21,147 bases of DNA from a virus: positions 1 through 21,147 of the IMG/VR virus record IMGVR_UViG_3300042549_002556, one strand, 5' to 3'. Position 1 is the stretch's first letter. Each line of letters opens with the position of its first letter. A program made the translations under genes and the position numbers. Shown here piece by piece: positions 5,849-13,732 of the stretch. The notes under the pieces are model-generated. The model did not search any database, had not been told where the DNA came from, and was given only the letters and a program-made list of their open reading frames with translations.

Positions 5849-7003
5849 ATGCTATACGATAAAATATTAGAACATCTAACAATAAATAAAGAGGCAAAAG
5901 CTAATGGTGATTACTTAGGTATTCCTTATCCTTATGATAGATTGAATAATTATTTAAGCTGTATAGACAGAGGGCAAGCAATTGGAATATTAGGTCCAAC
6001 TGGTTCAGGTAAGAGTAGGTTTACTAGGTATACATTCTTATACAATGTATTCAAGTTCCATATGGAAACAGGTTATAAGGTTAGAATACTTTTCTTTTGC
6101 ATGGAGGATTCTAAAGAGATGACTTACAACTTTGTTATTTGTAATTATCTTTTTGAAAAGTATGGCATTAGAATAACATTACAAGAACTTACTTCTAAGA
6201 AATCTGAATTACCTGATGGTGTGCTCAATAAGATTGTTGAAGCTAAAGAATATTTTAATAGGTTTGAAGATGTAGTTAGTTTTATTGATGGAGAAGATGA
6301 CCCTACTCGTATTTATGAGATATGTAAAAAGGTTGCTTTAAAATTAGGAAAGGTTACTAAATATAAAGAGGTGATAGAAGGTGAAGAGGTTGACCAATAT
6401 ACATACGATAGCGATACTCATGTGATTGGAGTATTTGATAATATGAGTAACTTTGCATCAGAGGATTCTACAATGAATGAACAGAAAGCTATTCTTACTT
6501 TTGTTAAAGATTATATGCGATTAAAACTATGTAACTTTTTTAAATGGACTTGCGTTTTAGTAATGCAAATGGATTTTGAATCGGAACGTCAGTCTTTTAG
6601 TAAGTCTGGTGAGAGCATTGTCGCTAAGTTAGAACCATCACTTGCGAGCATAGGTGATAGTAAAAGAAGTAGTAGGAGCTTACATCTTATCTTTAGTTTA
6701 TTTGCACCTCATCGTCATGAGTTACCTCAGTATCCTTTACCATCTAAACATAATCCTGAATACTTTTATGATATTACAATATTAGGAAATGCCTTTAGAA
6801 GTTTAAGAGTTATCAAGAGTAACTACACAGAAACAGGAATGAGAGTTCCTTTATTATTTGATGGAGTTACTGAAACTTTTACAGAACTACCTCAACCTAA
6901 AACACCAGAATTAATGGATGTATATAATAGATTTAGAGCTATGAAATCAGGTCAACCTATCAGACATCCCCAAAGACAAAACTTAATTAAAATAGATATT
7001 TAA
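5849..7003 (+). CDS. DnaB-like replicative helicase / RecA-fold ATPase
   Basis: A 384-residue RecA-fold ATPase. The Walker A motif GILGPTGSGKS (46-56) follows an IPYPYDRLNNYLSCIDRGQ opening typical of DnaB C-terminal domains. A FFCMEDSKEM segment (83-92) corresponds to the post-Walker-A strand. Walker B is IGVFDN (193-198), and VMQMDFESE (about 238-246) occupies the place of the DnaB H3 glutamine motif. There is no DnaB N-terminal primase-interacting domain, so loading and primase contact must be handled differently. It very likely acts as the replicative 5'-3' helicase with the primase and polymerase encoded downstream. A more divergent KaiC/RadA-like role remains possible. Confidence 0.8.
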   Translation: MLYDKILEHLTINKEAKANGDYLGIPYPYDRLNNYLSCIDRGQAIGILGPTGSGKSRFTRYTFLYNVFKFHMETGYKVRILFFCMEDSKEMTYNFVICNYLFEKYGIRITLQELTSKKSELPDGVLNKIVEAKEYFNRFEDVVSFIDGEDDPTRIYEICKKVALKLGKVTKYKEVIEGEEVDQYTYDSDTHVIGVFDNMSNFASEDSTMNEQKAILTFVKDYMRLKLCNFFKWTCVLVMQMDFESERQSFSKSGESIVAKLEPSLASIGDSKRSSRSLHLIFSLFAPHRHELPQYPLPSKHNPEYFYDITILGNAFRSLRVIKSNYTETGMRVPLLFDGVTETFTELPQPKTPELMDVYNRFRAMKSGQPIRHPQRQNLIKIDI

Positions 7004-7004
7004 A

Positions 7005-7211
7005 ATGAATGACGCATTAATTAGAAAATTGAATTTAGAACTACTTGAAGTAGACGAAAAAATAAGAAAGGCTGAGGTATTTCTTCTAAGTAAACGAGCA
7101 GATAATATAACTACTACTCAAGATAGTTTATTAAGAATTCAAGTACAAGCTATGAAAACATATAGAGATTGTGTATTTGAAAGACTTTGTGATTTAACTG
7201 AAGTAAAATAA
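7005..7211 (+). CDS. Small helical protein (68 aa)
   Basis: The ATG at 7005 follows the DnaB-like stop after one base. The 68-residue product is almost entirely helical in character, with leucine/isoleucine heptads (LIRKLNLELLEVDEKIRKAEVF and QDSLLRIQVQAMKTYRDCVF), as in a short coiled-coil hairpin. It may be a partner or loader of the neighbouring ATPase, by position only. I recognise no family. Confidence 0.6.
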   Translation: MNDALIRKLNLELLEVDEKIRKAEVFLLSKRADNITTTQDSLLRIQVQAMKTYRDCVFERLCDLTEVK

Positions 7212-7221
7212 AAATAAATAA

Positions 7222-7518
7222 ATGAGAACAGGAAATTTAGTAGAATGTATTAATGACATATTCCTACCTAAGCAAATAGAAATGATTCCACATAGACCAC
7301 AGAAGAAGTCTATATACGAAGTAAGAAAAGCTTTGCATACAAGAATGGGTAAAGCTTATCTATTAGTTGAAATTGAAAATCCAGTAATAGATGACCCTGT
7401 ATCTGGTATGAAATTTGAACCTTCCTTTAATGTTAAAAGATTTGTCATTGTAGATGATGAATCAGGTAATCAACTTAAAGAAAAAATTAGTGAATTATTA
7501 GAAGAAGAAATATACTAA
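7222..7518 (+). CDS. Hypothetical phage protein (98 aa)
   Basis: The ATG at 7222 follows AAAATAAATAA. The 98-residue protein opens MRTGNLVECINDIFLPKQ and carries HRPQKKSIYEVRKALHTRMGKAYLLVEIENP followed by KRFVIVDDE, an alternating strand pattern suggestive of an SH3-like or small beta-barrel fold. It ends in an acidic helix (LKEKISELLEEEIY). I do not recognise it. Its stop TAA overlaps the ATG of the next, membrane-type peptide (TAATG). Confidence 0.6.
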   Translation: MRTGNLVECINDIFLPKQIEMIPHRPQKKSIYEVRKALHTRMGKAYLLVEIENPVIDDPVSGMKFEPSFNVKRFVIVDDESGNQLKEKISELLEEEIY

Positions 7519-7595
7519 TGAAAATATTCTTTATACTTATTCTATTACTTATTATAATAGGATACTTTGATGATAACAAAAATAAAACAAAATAA
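7518..7595 (+). CDS. Single-span membrane mini-protein (25 aa)
   Basis: A 25-codon frame starts at ATG 7518 in a TAATG overlap with the preceding stop and ends TAA 7593-7595. The first sixteen or so residues, MKIFFILILLLIIIIGY, are a continuous hydrophobic helix, followed by a polar, lysine-rich tail (DDNKNKTK). That is exactly a small single-pass membrane protein. Overlapping start and stop and codon use favour a real gene, but at this length chance cannot be ruled out. It closes the upstream unit, three bases before a promoter. Confidence 0.45.
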   Translation: MKIFFILILLLIIIGYFDDNKNKTK

Positions 7596-7597
7596 AT

Positions 7598-7628
7598 TTG
7601 ATAATTAATAAAAAACAACATACCTTTG
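7598..7628 (+). promoter_or_regulatory. Bacteroidota-type promoter of the replication operon
   Basis: TTG (7598-7600), a 20-base spacer and TACCTTTG (7621-7628) match the Bacteroidota consensus very well. The first start codon of the operon, ATG 7633, is only five bases past the -7 box. The transcript would therefore have almost no leader, unlike all other promoters in this window. Confidence 0.8.
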
Positions 7629-7632
7629 CAAT

Positions 7633-8406
7633 ATGAATATAAAAAATAAATTAATAACAAACCAGTACGAGGTTGATACAACAAACAACCAAATCACCTT
7701 TCTTGATACCCGAGTATACCGTTCTCCTGCTACTGGAGCATTTCTACCCAGTGTAACTACAATCTTAGATGCATACCCTAAACCTGCATCTTTTTTCAAG
7801 TGGTTAAAGGAGAACGGTGACAATGCTGATGATATCAGAGATGAGGCAGGACGTGTTGGTAGTATCGTACACAACTACACAGAAGCATATGACAATGGAG
7901 AAACAGTAAGTTTATTTAATACAGATGGTACAATTAGTATTGGTATTAAAGAGTGGAAATGTTTTGAAAGATATGTTGAGTTTGCTACTAGAGTAAAACC
8001 TGAGATACTTTTAAATGAGGTCAACTTCATATCTGATAAATTAGGATTTGCAGGTACTCTTGATAGAGTTATGGTTATAAATGGTAAGACATATCTTATT
8101 GATATTAAAACATCTAATTCTATTCATAAACATTACTTTGTTCAAATGTCTGCTTATGTAAAACTTATTGAAGAGTTTCATCCTGACTTAAAGATAGAAG
8201 GTATTGCTGTGTTATGGTTAAATGCTTTAACTAGAACGGATGGTAAAGGAGATGCTATACAAGGTAAAGGGTGGCAATTAGTTGAGCCTAAAGAGCCTAT
8301 TGATTACTATTGGAAGTTATTTACTCACGCTCATGCTTTACATATAGAAGAGAGAGGTGATGATAAACCAAATCATCTAACATATAAATTAACCCATACA
8401 AAATAA
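7633..8406 (+). CDS. PD-(D/E)XK nuclease (RecB/Cas4-like)
   Basis: A 257-residue nuclease of the RecB/Cas4-type PD-(D/E)XK superfamily. The motifs are in order: a GSIVHNYTEAY helix with H80, E129 in LLNEVNF, the metal ligand D144 in GFAGTLDRV, the signature D157-I-K159 in YLIDIKTS, and the motif QMSAY with Q171 and Y175. Such enzymes process DNA ends as 5'-3' exonucleases or flap nucleases. It is the first gene of the replication operon and is immediately followed by a second nuclease of the same superfamily. With the promoter box at 7621-7628, its message is essentially leaderless. Residues 1-12 precede the recognisable fold, and no internal Met offers a later start. Confidence 0.85.
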   Translation: MNIKNKLITNQYEVDTTNNQITFLDTRVYRSPATGAFLPSVTTILDAYPKPASFFKWLKENGDNADDIRDEAGRVGSIVHNYTEAYDNGETVSLFNTDGTISIGIKEWKCFERYVEFATRVKPEILLNEVNFISDKLGFAGTLDRVMVINGKTYLIDIKTSNSIHKHYFVQMSAYVKLIEEFHPDLKIEGIAVLWLNALTRTDGKGDAIQGKGWQLVEPKEPIDYYWKLFTHAHALHIEERGDDKPNHLTYKLTHTK

Positions 8407-9107
8407 TGGTAATAAAAAATCCTAAATATTATATATTTACCAATGATTCTGGAGAGAGAATGGTTGGTGTAAATAATTATATAAAGAAACTTAAAGTTGA
8501 AGAAGATTGGGATGCCTTATGTGAAAAGACAGCTAAGAAAAGAGGTGTTGACCCTAAAGTATTAAGAGCTGAATGGGATGCAAAAGCAGATAAATCTAAG
8601 GCTCGTGGTATTAAGTACCATACAATGATGGAAGATAAGTACAAAAAGATGAATCGTCCCGATGTAATTATAGAAAATCCTGACTTCTTAAAATGGGAAG
8701 ATTGTAAACTTAAGGACAACACAGCGTATATTGAGAAGTTAATATGGGATGATGAATCAAATGCTTTTGGCTTTGCAGACTTTATACAAGTTAAAAATAG
8801 TGTAATAAATATAATAGATTATAAAAGTAATGAGGAAATAAAATATGATTCGTTTAATGATAAGAGATATTTAAATCCTCTTGAACATATAAAAGATTGT
8901 AATTGGTTTGACTATTGTTTACAGCTTAATTTTTATATGTATATATGTTTACAAAATAATCCTGAGTTTGAAATGGGTTCTATGATTATAGAACATATTA
9001 TATTTGATTGGGATGATAATGTTAAAGAAGTAATTAAATTAAAAGTACCTAATTTTCAAAAAGAAATAAAACAAATAATAGAATATGTTACAACAAAACA
9101 CAATTAA
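8406..9107 (+). CDS. Second PD-(D/E)XK nuclease
   Basis: A 233-residue protein that overlaps the first nuclease by one base (TAATG). It also has a PD-(D/E)XK layout: GIKYHTMME with H72, E110 in YIEKLIW, D125 in FGFADF, D138-Y-K140 in INIIDYKSN, and the Q motif YCLQLNFYMY (Q173, Y177). Overall similarity to its neighbour is confined to these motifs, so they are not a recent duplication. The pair could act as a complex, or on different ends or structures during recombination. The N-terminal segment includes a helical charged region (EDWDALCEKTAKKRG). Confidence 0.8.
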   Translation: MVIKNPKYYIFTNDSGERMVGVNNYIKKLKVEEDWDALCEKTAKKRGVDPKVLRAEWDAKADKSKARGIKYHTMMEDKYKKMNRPDVIIENPDFLKWEDCKLKDNTAYIEKLIWDDESNAFGFADFIQVKNSVINIIDYKSNEEIKYDSFNDKRYLNPLEHIKDCNWFDYCLQLNFYMYICLQNNPEFEMGSMIIEHIIFDWDDNVKEVIKLKVPNFQKEIKQIIEYVTTKHN

Positions 9108-9312
9108 AAGACTCACTGAAAAAAGTGAAAGGGTTTTGGATAGCTTTAGAAAAGCCTTACAAGACTATCGAGACATCAATAATAAATTAGATGTTGAAGA
9201 AAATGAAGTAGATAAACAACTTACCACTCTTCATGGAAGAAGAGTAAATATTGTAAATCTTAAACAACAAAACGAAGACTTTATTAATAAACTAAACAAT
9301 TTTTTAAACTAA
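9085..9312 (+). CDS. Coiled-coil small protein (75 aa)
   Basis: The ATG at 9085 lies 23 bases inside the end of the nuclease gene, and the TAA overlaps the SSB start (TAATG at 9310-9314). The 75-residue product is strongly coiled-coil in character throughout: RVLDSFRKALQDYRDINNKL, then EVDKQLTTLHGRRVNIVNLKQ. It has no other motif. Placed between two nucleases and SSB, it may be a structural or regulatory partner. That is inference from position. Confidence 0.65.
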   Translation: MLQQNTIKRLTEKSERVLDSFRKALQDYRDINNKLDVEENEVDKQLTTLHGRRVNIVNLKQQNEDFINKLNNFLN

Positions 9313-9941
9313 TGGGATTAGCAGTAACAAAGCAAGCAGTGACTTGGGTAAAAGTAAAAGGTGGTAAATTCTACCTTGCATCTGACAAAGAATTAACAAC
9401 ACCTTATGATGAATTGCAAGGTACAATTGCAGACATTGGGTATAATGTAGAAACATTTAATGGTGCTGAAACATTAAAATTAAATTGTACAATAGAAAGT
9501 GATGGCGAAAAGTATAGATTTAGCATGCCTTTTGAAGGAAGTACTACATCAACATTCTTAGGGTTTCTTAAGAACGTAAACTTGAAAGAACCATTAGCTC
9601 TTAAACCAACATCTGAAAAAATTGTAAATGCAAGTGGAGAAGAAAGAGAGCGTCAAACTATTTTAATTCAACAAGATGGTACTTTCATGAAACAGTTTTA
9701 TACTAAAGATAATCCAAATGGATTACCTCCAATGAAACAAGTTAAGATTAATGGTAAAATGATTTGGGATAAAACTGATATGATTGATTTCTTTAAAGAT
9801 GTAATTAAAAATGAATTACGTCCTTCGTTAAACCAAACTGCAGTAGAGACAGTAAACCCTAAACCAAAAGAAGTTTCAGCACGAACTGCTGAAACAGTTA
9901 CAAGTTTTGATGATGACAGTGACAGTTCGCTCCCTTTCTAA
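9312..9941 (+). CDS. ssb: Single-stranded DNA-binding protein (crAss-like type)
   Basis: This 209-residue protein has a beta-rich N-terminal and middle region (KLNCTIESDGEKYRFSMPF, residues about 55-75). It ends with a flexible, acidic tail (FDDDSDSSLPF) whose terminal LPF and aspartates imitate the acidic C-terminal peptide by which bacterial SSBs recruit partner proteins. This combination, and its place directly before primase and polymerase, indicates single-stranded DNA binding at the replication fork. It does not look like the E. coli SSB OB-fold at sequence level and belongs to a divergent phage group. An HNH endonuclease gene separates it from the primase. Confidence 0.75.
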   Translation: MGLAVTKQAVTWVKVKGGKFYLASDKELTTPYDELQGTIADIGYNVETFNGAETLKLNCTIESDGEKYRFSMPFEGSTTSTFLGFLKNVNLKEPLALKPTSEKIVNASGEERERQTILIQQDGTFMKQFYTKDNPNGLPPMKQVKINGKMIWDKTDMIDFFKDVIKNELRPSLNQTAVETVNPKPKEVSARTAETVTSFDDDSDSSLPF

Positions 9942-9951
9942 ATTTTAAATA

Positions 9952-10479
9952 ATGAAAAAATGTTTTAAATGCAATATTGAAAAACCTTTATCAGAGTTTT
10001 ATAAACATAAACAAATGCCAGACGGACATGTTAATAAATGTAAAGTTTGCAATAAATTAGATGTTAAAAATAGATATGATGTTTTAAGACAAAATGAAAA
10101 TTTTGTTGAGAAAGAAAGAAAACGCGGAAGGGATAAATATTATAGATTATACAAAGATATAGAAAAAGAATCTATTACACATAAAGAAAGTATTAAAAAA
10201 TATAATAATAAATATCCTGAAAAATTAAAATGTAAGTGTTTTTCAGGTCACTTAAAAAAACCTTTTGACGGTGCTGAAAGACATCATTGGAGTTATAATA
10301 TAGAACATGCTAAAAATGTAATATGGCTTACTAAAAAAGAACATATGAAAGCTCATAGATTTATAATTTATGATACTGAATGTTTTATGTATAGACGATA
10401 TGATAATAATATTTTATTGGATAGTTTAGAAGAACATGAAAAGTTTATAAAATGTTGTATTGAAAACAAAGAGGATTAA
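9952..10479 (+). CDS. HNH homing endonuclease with N-terminal zinc ribbon
   Basis: A 175-residue HNH nuclease. The first 33 residues form a zinc knuckle pair, C4-x2-C7 and C30-x2-C33, with an [12 protein letters not shown] segment between them. The very lysine/arginine-rich middle (51-90) suits DNA contact. The nuclease core is ERHHWSYN (H111, H112, N116), then [14 protein letters not shown] with H131 and H135. The zinc-ribbon opening is clearly related to that of the HNH gene at 17188, while the C-terminal nuclease cores differ. It interrupts the ssb-primase succession, as expected for a mobile, free-standing homing endonuclease inserted between essential genes. Confidence 0.88.
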   Translation: MKKCFKCNIEKPLSEFYKHKQMPDGHVNKCKVCNKLDVKNRYDVLRQNENFVEKERKRGRDKYYRLYKDIEKESITHKESIKKYNNKYPEKLKCKCFSGHLKKPFDGAERHHWSYNIEHAKNVIWLTKKEHMKAHRFIIYDTECFMYRRYDNNILLDSLEEHEKFIKCCIENKED

Positions 10480-10484
10480 AAAGA

Positions 10485-11450
10485 ATGCTAATAAAAAATA
10501 TATATAATGAAATCAACGACTCCGAAATCTTCCGATATTACTTTGGTGAATTTGAATTGGGTAAAGCATACCCTTCAGTATTCAGAAAAGACTCTAAACC
10601 TTCAACAGGTTTCTTTATTGGAAGTACAGGACGAATTATTTACAATGATTTAACAACAGGAGAAAAACTCGATGCTGTTAACTTTGTAATGAAGTTATAT
10701 GATATTAGCTATCCTTTAGCTATTACAAAGATAAAGGAAGATTTAGAACTTATAAGTAAAGATGGTAAACCTCTCTTACAGAAAAAACAATTTGTAAGGG
10801 AGGTTCTAATTAAAGAAGAGGTTGACATAAGTATCATTCCTCGTCCATTCACAGACAATGATTTTACCTTTTTCAATAGGTATAATATAAGTCGGTATGA
10901 ATTGACAAAAAACGATGTGTTTTCTATTAATGGCGTGTTCATGAAAGGTAAGTTATTCAGGTATTCCGATAAGGATGTACGGTTTGCTTTTAGAGTCATG
11001 AATGGGGGTAAAGTTTACTTCAAGCTTTACTCTCCAAACCACGCCACTTATAAATGGATTAATAATATCCCGCTGACAATACCTTTTGGAATAGACTCTT
11101 TACCTAAAAAAGATAAGAGGTTGATAGTTACAAAGTCTTTAAAAGATAAAATAATATTAAATAAATTCTTTACTGACGTTATTGGATTACAAAATGAAAG
11201 TGCAGCTTCATTCACAGAAGAAAACATTGAAAAACTAAAACAAGATTACGATGATATACTTATTAATTTTGATGCTGATGCTCCAGGAATTAAAGCCTCT
11301 TCTTATTATGAACAACGTTATGGTTTTAAGTCATTCACTATTCCACAAGAAATCTATAAAGAACACAATGTGAAAGACTATTCAGATTATGTAAAAGAAT
11401 TTGGGTTATTACAATTAAAAAAATTATTAAAATGGCAAAAACTTTATTAG
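10485..11450 (+). CDS. Toprim-type DNA primase
   Basis: A 321-residue protein resembling the primases of crAss-like phages. The N-terminal half holds a CHC2-like region without visible zinc cysteines (SVFRKDSKPSTGFFIGSTGR, then NDLTTGEKLDAVNFVMKLY). The C-terminal half is a Toprim domain: RLIVTKSLKDKI (212-223) and the D263-A-D265 metal site in ILINFDADAPGI. The usual Toprim glutamate is replaced by K217 in VTKSLKD, a variant I recall from phage primases of this type. It would synthesise RNA primers for the polymerase, whose gene overlaps its 3' end by 19 bases. Confidence 0.8.
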   Translation: MLIKNIYNEINDSEIFRYYFGEFELGKAYPSVFRKDSKPSTGFFIGSTGRIIYNDLTTGEKLDAVNFVMKLYDISYPLAITKIKEDLELISKDGKPLLQKKQFVREVLIKEEVDISIIPRPFTDNDFTFFNRYNISRYELTKNDVFSINGVFMKGKLFRYSDKDVRFAFRVMNGGKVYFKLYSPNHATYKWINNIPLTIPFGIDSLPKKDKRLIVTKSLKDKIILNKFFTDVIGLQNESAASFTEENIEKLKQDYDDILINFDADAPGIKASSYYEQRYGFKSFTIPQEIYKEHNVKDYSDYVKEFGLLQLKKLLKWQKLY

Positions 11451-13348
11451 ATTGGGATAAAATAGTTACATGGGATATTGAAACCTTATGTAATTGTTTT
11501 ATTGCTTGCTTTAAAGACTATAAGACAGGAAAAAGAAAAGAGTTTATATTTTATGAACATGAGAGTTATGCGAGTCAACCAAAAGAACTATTAAAGTTTT
11601 TAGATACTCTAAAGAAGAATGGCTATACCTTATTAGGATTTAATAGTATAGGATTTGACCATCAGGTTATAGAGTACTATATACAGAATGTTAAATCATT
11701 TGGTGATATGGGTTCTTTAATTGATGGTATTTATAATACAGCCCAAGAGGTTATATCTACACCTGAAGAAGAGAGGTTTAAAGTATTAATACCTGAGCTT
11801 AAACTAAAACATAAGGCTATTGATTTGTTTAAACAAAAACACTATGACGGTAAGGCTAAGAGGGGTTGCTCGCTTAAATGGTTACAATTTGCAATGAGGT
11901 ATCCTAATTTAGAGGATATGCCTTATTCTCATGATGTACCTTTAGAGAAGGAGCAAATAGATGAGGTGTTACGTTATTGTTGGAATGATGTAGATAGTAC
12001 AGAAGAGTTCTTTAATAGAATTAAATTTGAAACAGAGTTAAGAGAATCTTTAAGCATAGAGTTTGATAAGAATCTAATGAATGCCTCTGAACCTAGAATG
12101 GCTAAAGAGATATTCTCAATCTTCTTATGTAAAGAGATGGGTATAGAACCTAAAGAACTTCGTGAAATGAGAACTATAAGAGGAAAGCTTAGGTTTAAAG
12201 ATTTAATACAACCTTATGTTTCATTTTATACGCCTACTTTTAAAAAAGTATTAGAAGATTTTAATAAAGTTGTTATAGATGCTTCTCCTAATAGTTCTGA
12301 TTCTTTTGATTATTCTTTTAATTATAATAATATAAAGATAGATTTAGGATTGGGGGGTATTCATGCTTCAATTAAGTCTGGTATTTATAAAGAAGATGAT
12401 GAGTATATAATAGAAGATTACGATGTTAAATCTATGTATCCTAACTTATCTATTAAAAATGGTATTAAACCAGACCATTTGGGTACATCTTTCCTTAATG
12501 TATATTCAGATTTATATGAACGTAGAAAGACATATGATAAGAAAAACCCTATGAACTATGTAATAAAAATTTGTTTAAATTCTGCGTATGGTTTAGGTAA
12601 AGAGCTTAATAGTTATCTATATGACCCAGCATTTGTTTATGCTATTACATTAACAGGGCAAATGTCTATCTTAATGTTAACAGAGATGTTTGTAGAGTAT
12701 ATAAAAGATTTACAAATACTTCAGCTTAATACAGATGGTGTATTAGTTAGATATAAAAAGAAAGATAAAGAAAGATTAACAAAAATAATAAAGCAGTTTG
12801 AGAAAGTAACACAATTAGAAATGGAGAAAGCTTCTTATAAGAAAGTTATTATAAGAGATTGTAATAACTATATCGCAGTTATAGATGATGATAATGCTAA
12901 ATACAAAGGAGCTTTTGAGTTTGATGTTGATTATCATAAGAATTCTTCTGCTTTAATAATAAGAAAAGCTGTTGCTAATTACTTTTTAAAGGGTGACTCT
13001 TGTGAAAAGTATATAAATGAGAGCAAAGATATATATGATTTCTGCCATTGTTTTAAAACAAGGAAGCCTTTTAGAACTGTATTATATAAAATAAAAGAAG
13101 GCATTCTTGATATAGAAGAACTACAAAAGATAAATAGATTAATTGTATCTAAGAATGGTGACTACATATTTAAAGAAGATGATGATGGTAGAAGAATTGG
13201 TATATTAGCAAAAACAAAAGTTACTATACTAAATAAAATAGAAGATGTAGAAAAAGAATTAGAAAATATAGATAGGAATTGGTACATCTCTCAAGCAAAT
13301 GATTTAATAAATTCAGTAATACAAGATAAAGATTTAACATTATGGTAA
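11432..13348 (+). CDS. Family B DNA polymerase with 3'-5' exonuclease
   Basis: The 638-residue replicative polymerase contains the proofreading domain first: Exo I WDIET (D15, E17), Exo II GFNSIGFD (D76) and Exo III YCWND (Y182, D186). The polymerase motifs follow: A DYDVKSMYP (D331, Y336), B K-ICLNSAYG (K379, N383, Y386) and C LNTDGVL (N433, D435). Motif C is usually DTD; here the first aspartate is asparagine, while D435 is kept. The protein is shorter than T4-type (about 900) polymerases, with reduced thumb and insert regions. It probably works with the encoded SSB, primase and DnaB-like helicase. It overlaps the primase gene at its start and a 57-residue gene at its end. Confidence 0.92.
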   Translation: MAKTLLDWDKIVTWDIETLCNCFIACFKDYKTGKRKEFIFYEHESYASQPKELLKFLDTLKKNGYTLLGFNSIGFDHQVIEYYIQNVKSFGDMGSLIDGIYNTAQEVISTPEEERFKVLIPELKLKHKAIDLFKQKHYDGKAKRGCSLKWLQFAMRYPNLEDMPYSHDVPLEKEQIDEVLRYCWNDVDSTEEFFNRIKFETELRESLSIEFDKNLMNASEPRMAKEIFSIFLCKEMGIEPKELREMRTIRGKLRFKDLIQPYVSFYTPTFKKVLEDFNKVVIDASPNSSDSFDYSFNYNNIKIDLGLGGIHASIKSGIYKEDDEYIIEDYDVKSMYPNLSIKNGIKPDHLGTSFLNVYSDLYERRKTYDKKNPMNYVIKICLNSAYGLGKELNSYLYDPAFVYAITLTGQMSILMLTEMFVEYIKDLQILQLNTDGVLVRYKKKDKERLTKIIKQFEKVTQLEMEKASYKKVIIRDCNNYIAVIDDDNAKYKGAFEFDVDYHKNSSALIIRKAVANYFLKGDSCEKYINESKDIYDFCHCFKTRKPFRTVLYKIKEGILDIEELQKINRLIVSKNGDYIFKEDDDGRRIGILAKTKVTILNKIEDVEKELENIDRNWYISQANDLINSVIQDKDLTLW

Positions 13349-13515
13349 ACTTATTTGATAAAATATATACAAAAGCTTTAAGTTGTAGTATAGAAACTTT
13401 AAATGTTATTGGAGAATTTGCAACAGAAGAAGAATTAAAAATAATTACTGATTATGTTTGGCATGGAGAACAAGAAGAAGAAACTAAAAAAATAATAAAT
13501 AAATATGAAGAATGA
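13342..13515 (+). CDS. Small acidic protein (57 aa)
   Basis: The ATG at 13342 overlaps the last codons of the polymerase gene, and TGA 13513-13515 ends the frame inside the start of the next gene. The 57-residue product begins MVNLFDKIYTKALSC and continues with an acidic helix (FATEEELKIITDYVWHGEQEEETKKI). Double overlap with neighbours and typical codons favour a gene. No family is recognised. Confidence 0.5.
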   Translation: MVNLFDKIYTKALSCSIETLNVIGEFATEEELKIITDYVWHGEQEEETKKIINKYEE

Positions 13516-13732
13516 ATATAAAGCAAAACCTTATGACCCACCTGAGTACACAGCTAATACAGCATACACAATAAGTGTATTAAAAGAAGAGGTCTTTAGA
13601 TTAAAAAAAACTAAAGAGAATTTAGAAAACAGTTTACATGAGGATGAAGTTGTCATAACTAATATTGATGCAATTGATAAGAAGATAATAGAATTAAATA
13701 ACAATATAAATTTTATAAATGAGTACAGATAA
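13505..13732 (+). CDS. Coiled-coil small protein (75 aa)
   Basis: This 75-residue ORF starts at ATG 13505, overlaps the previous frame by 11 bases and the next by 14. A tyrosine/proline-rich opening (EYKAKPYDPPEYTANTAYT) precedes a long charged helix (LKEEVFRLKKTKENLENSLH, then AIDKKIIELNNNINFINEY) with heptad spacing. It looks like a short coiled-coil adaptor. No known family is recognised. Confidence 0.6.
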   Translation: MKNEYKAKPYDPPEYTANTAYTISVLKEEVFRLKKTKENLENSLHEDEVVITNIDAIDKKIIELNNNINFINEYR

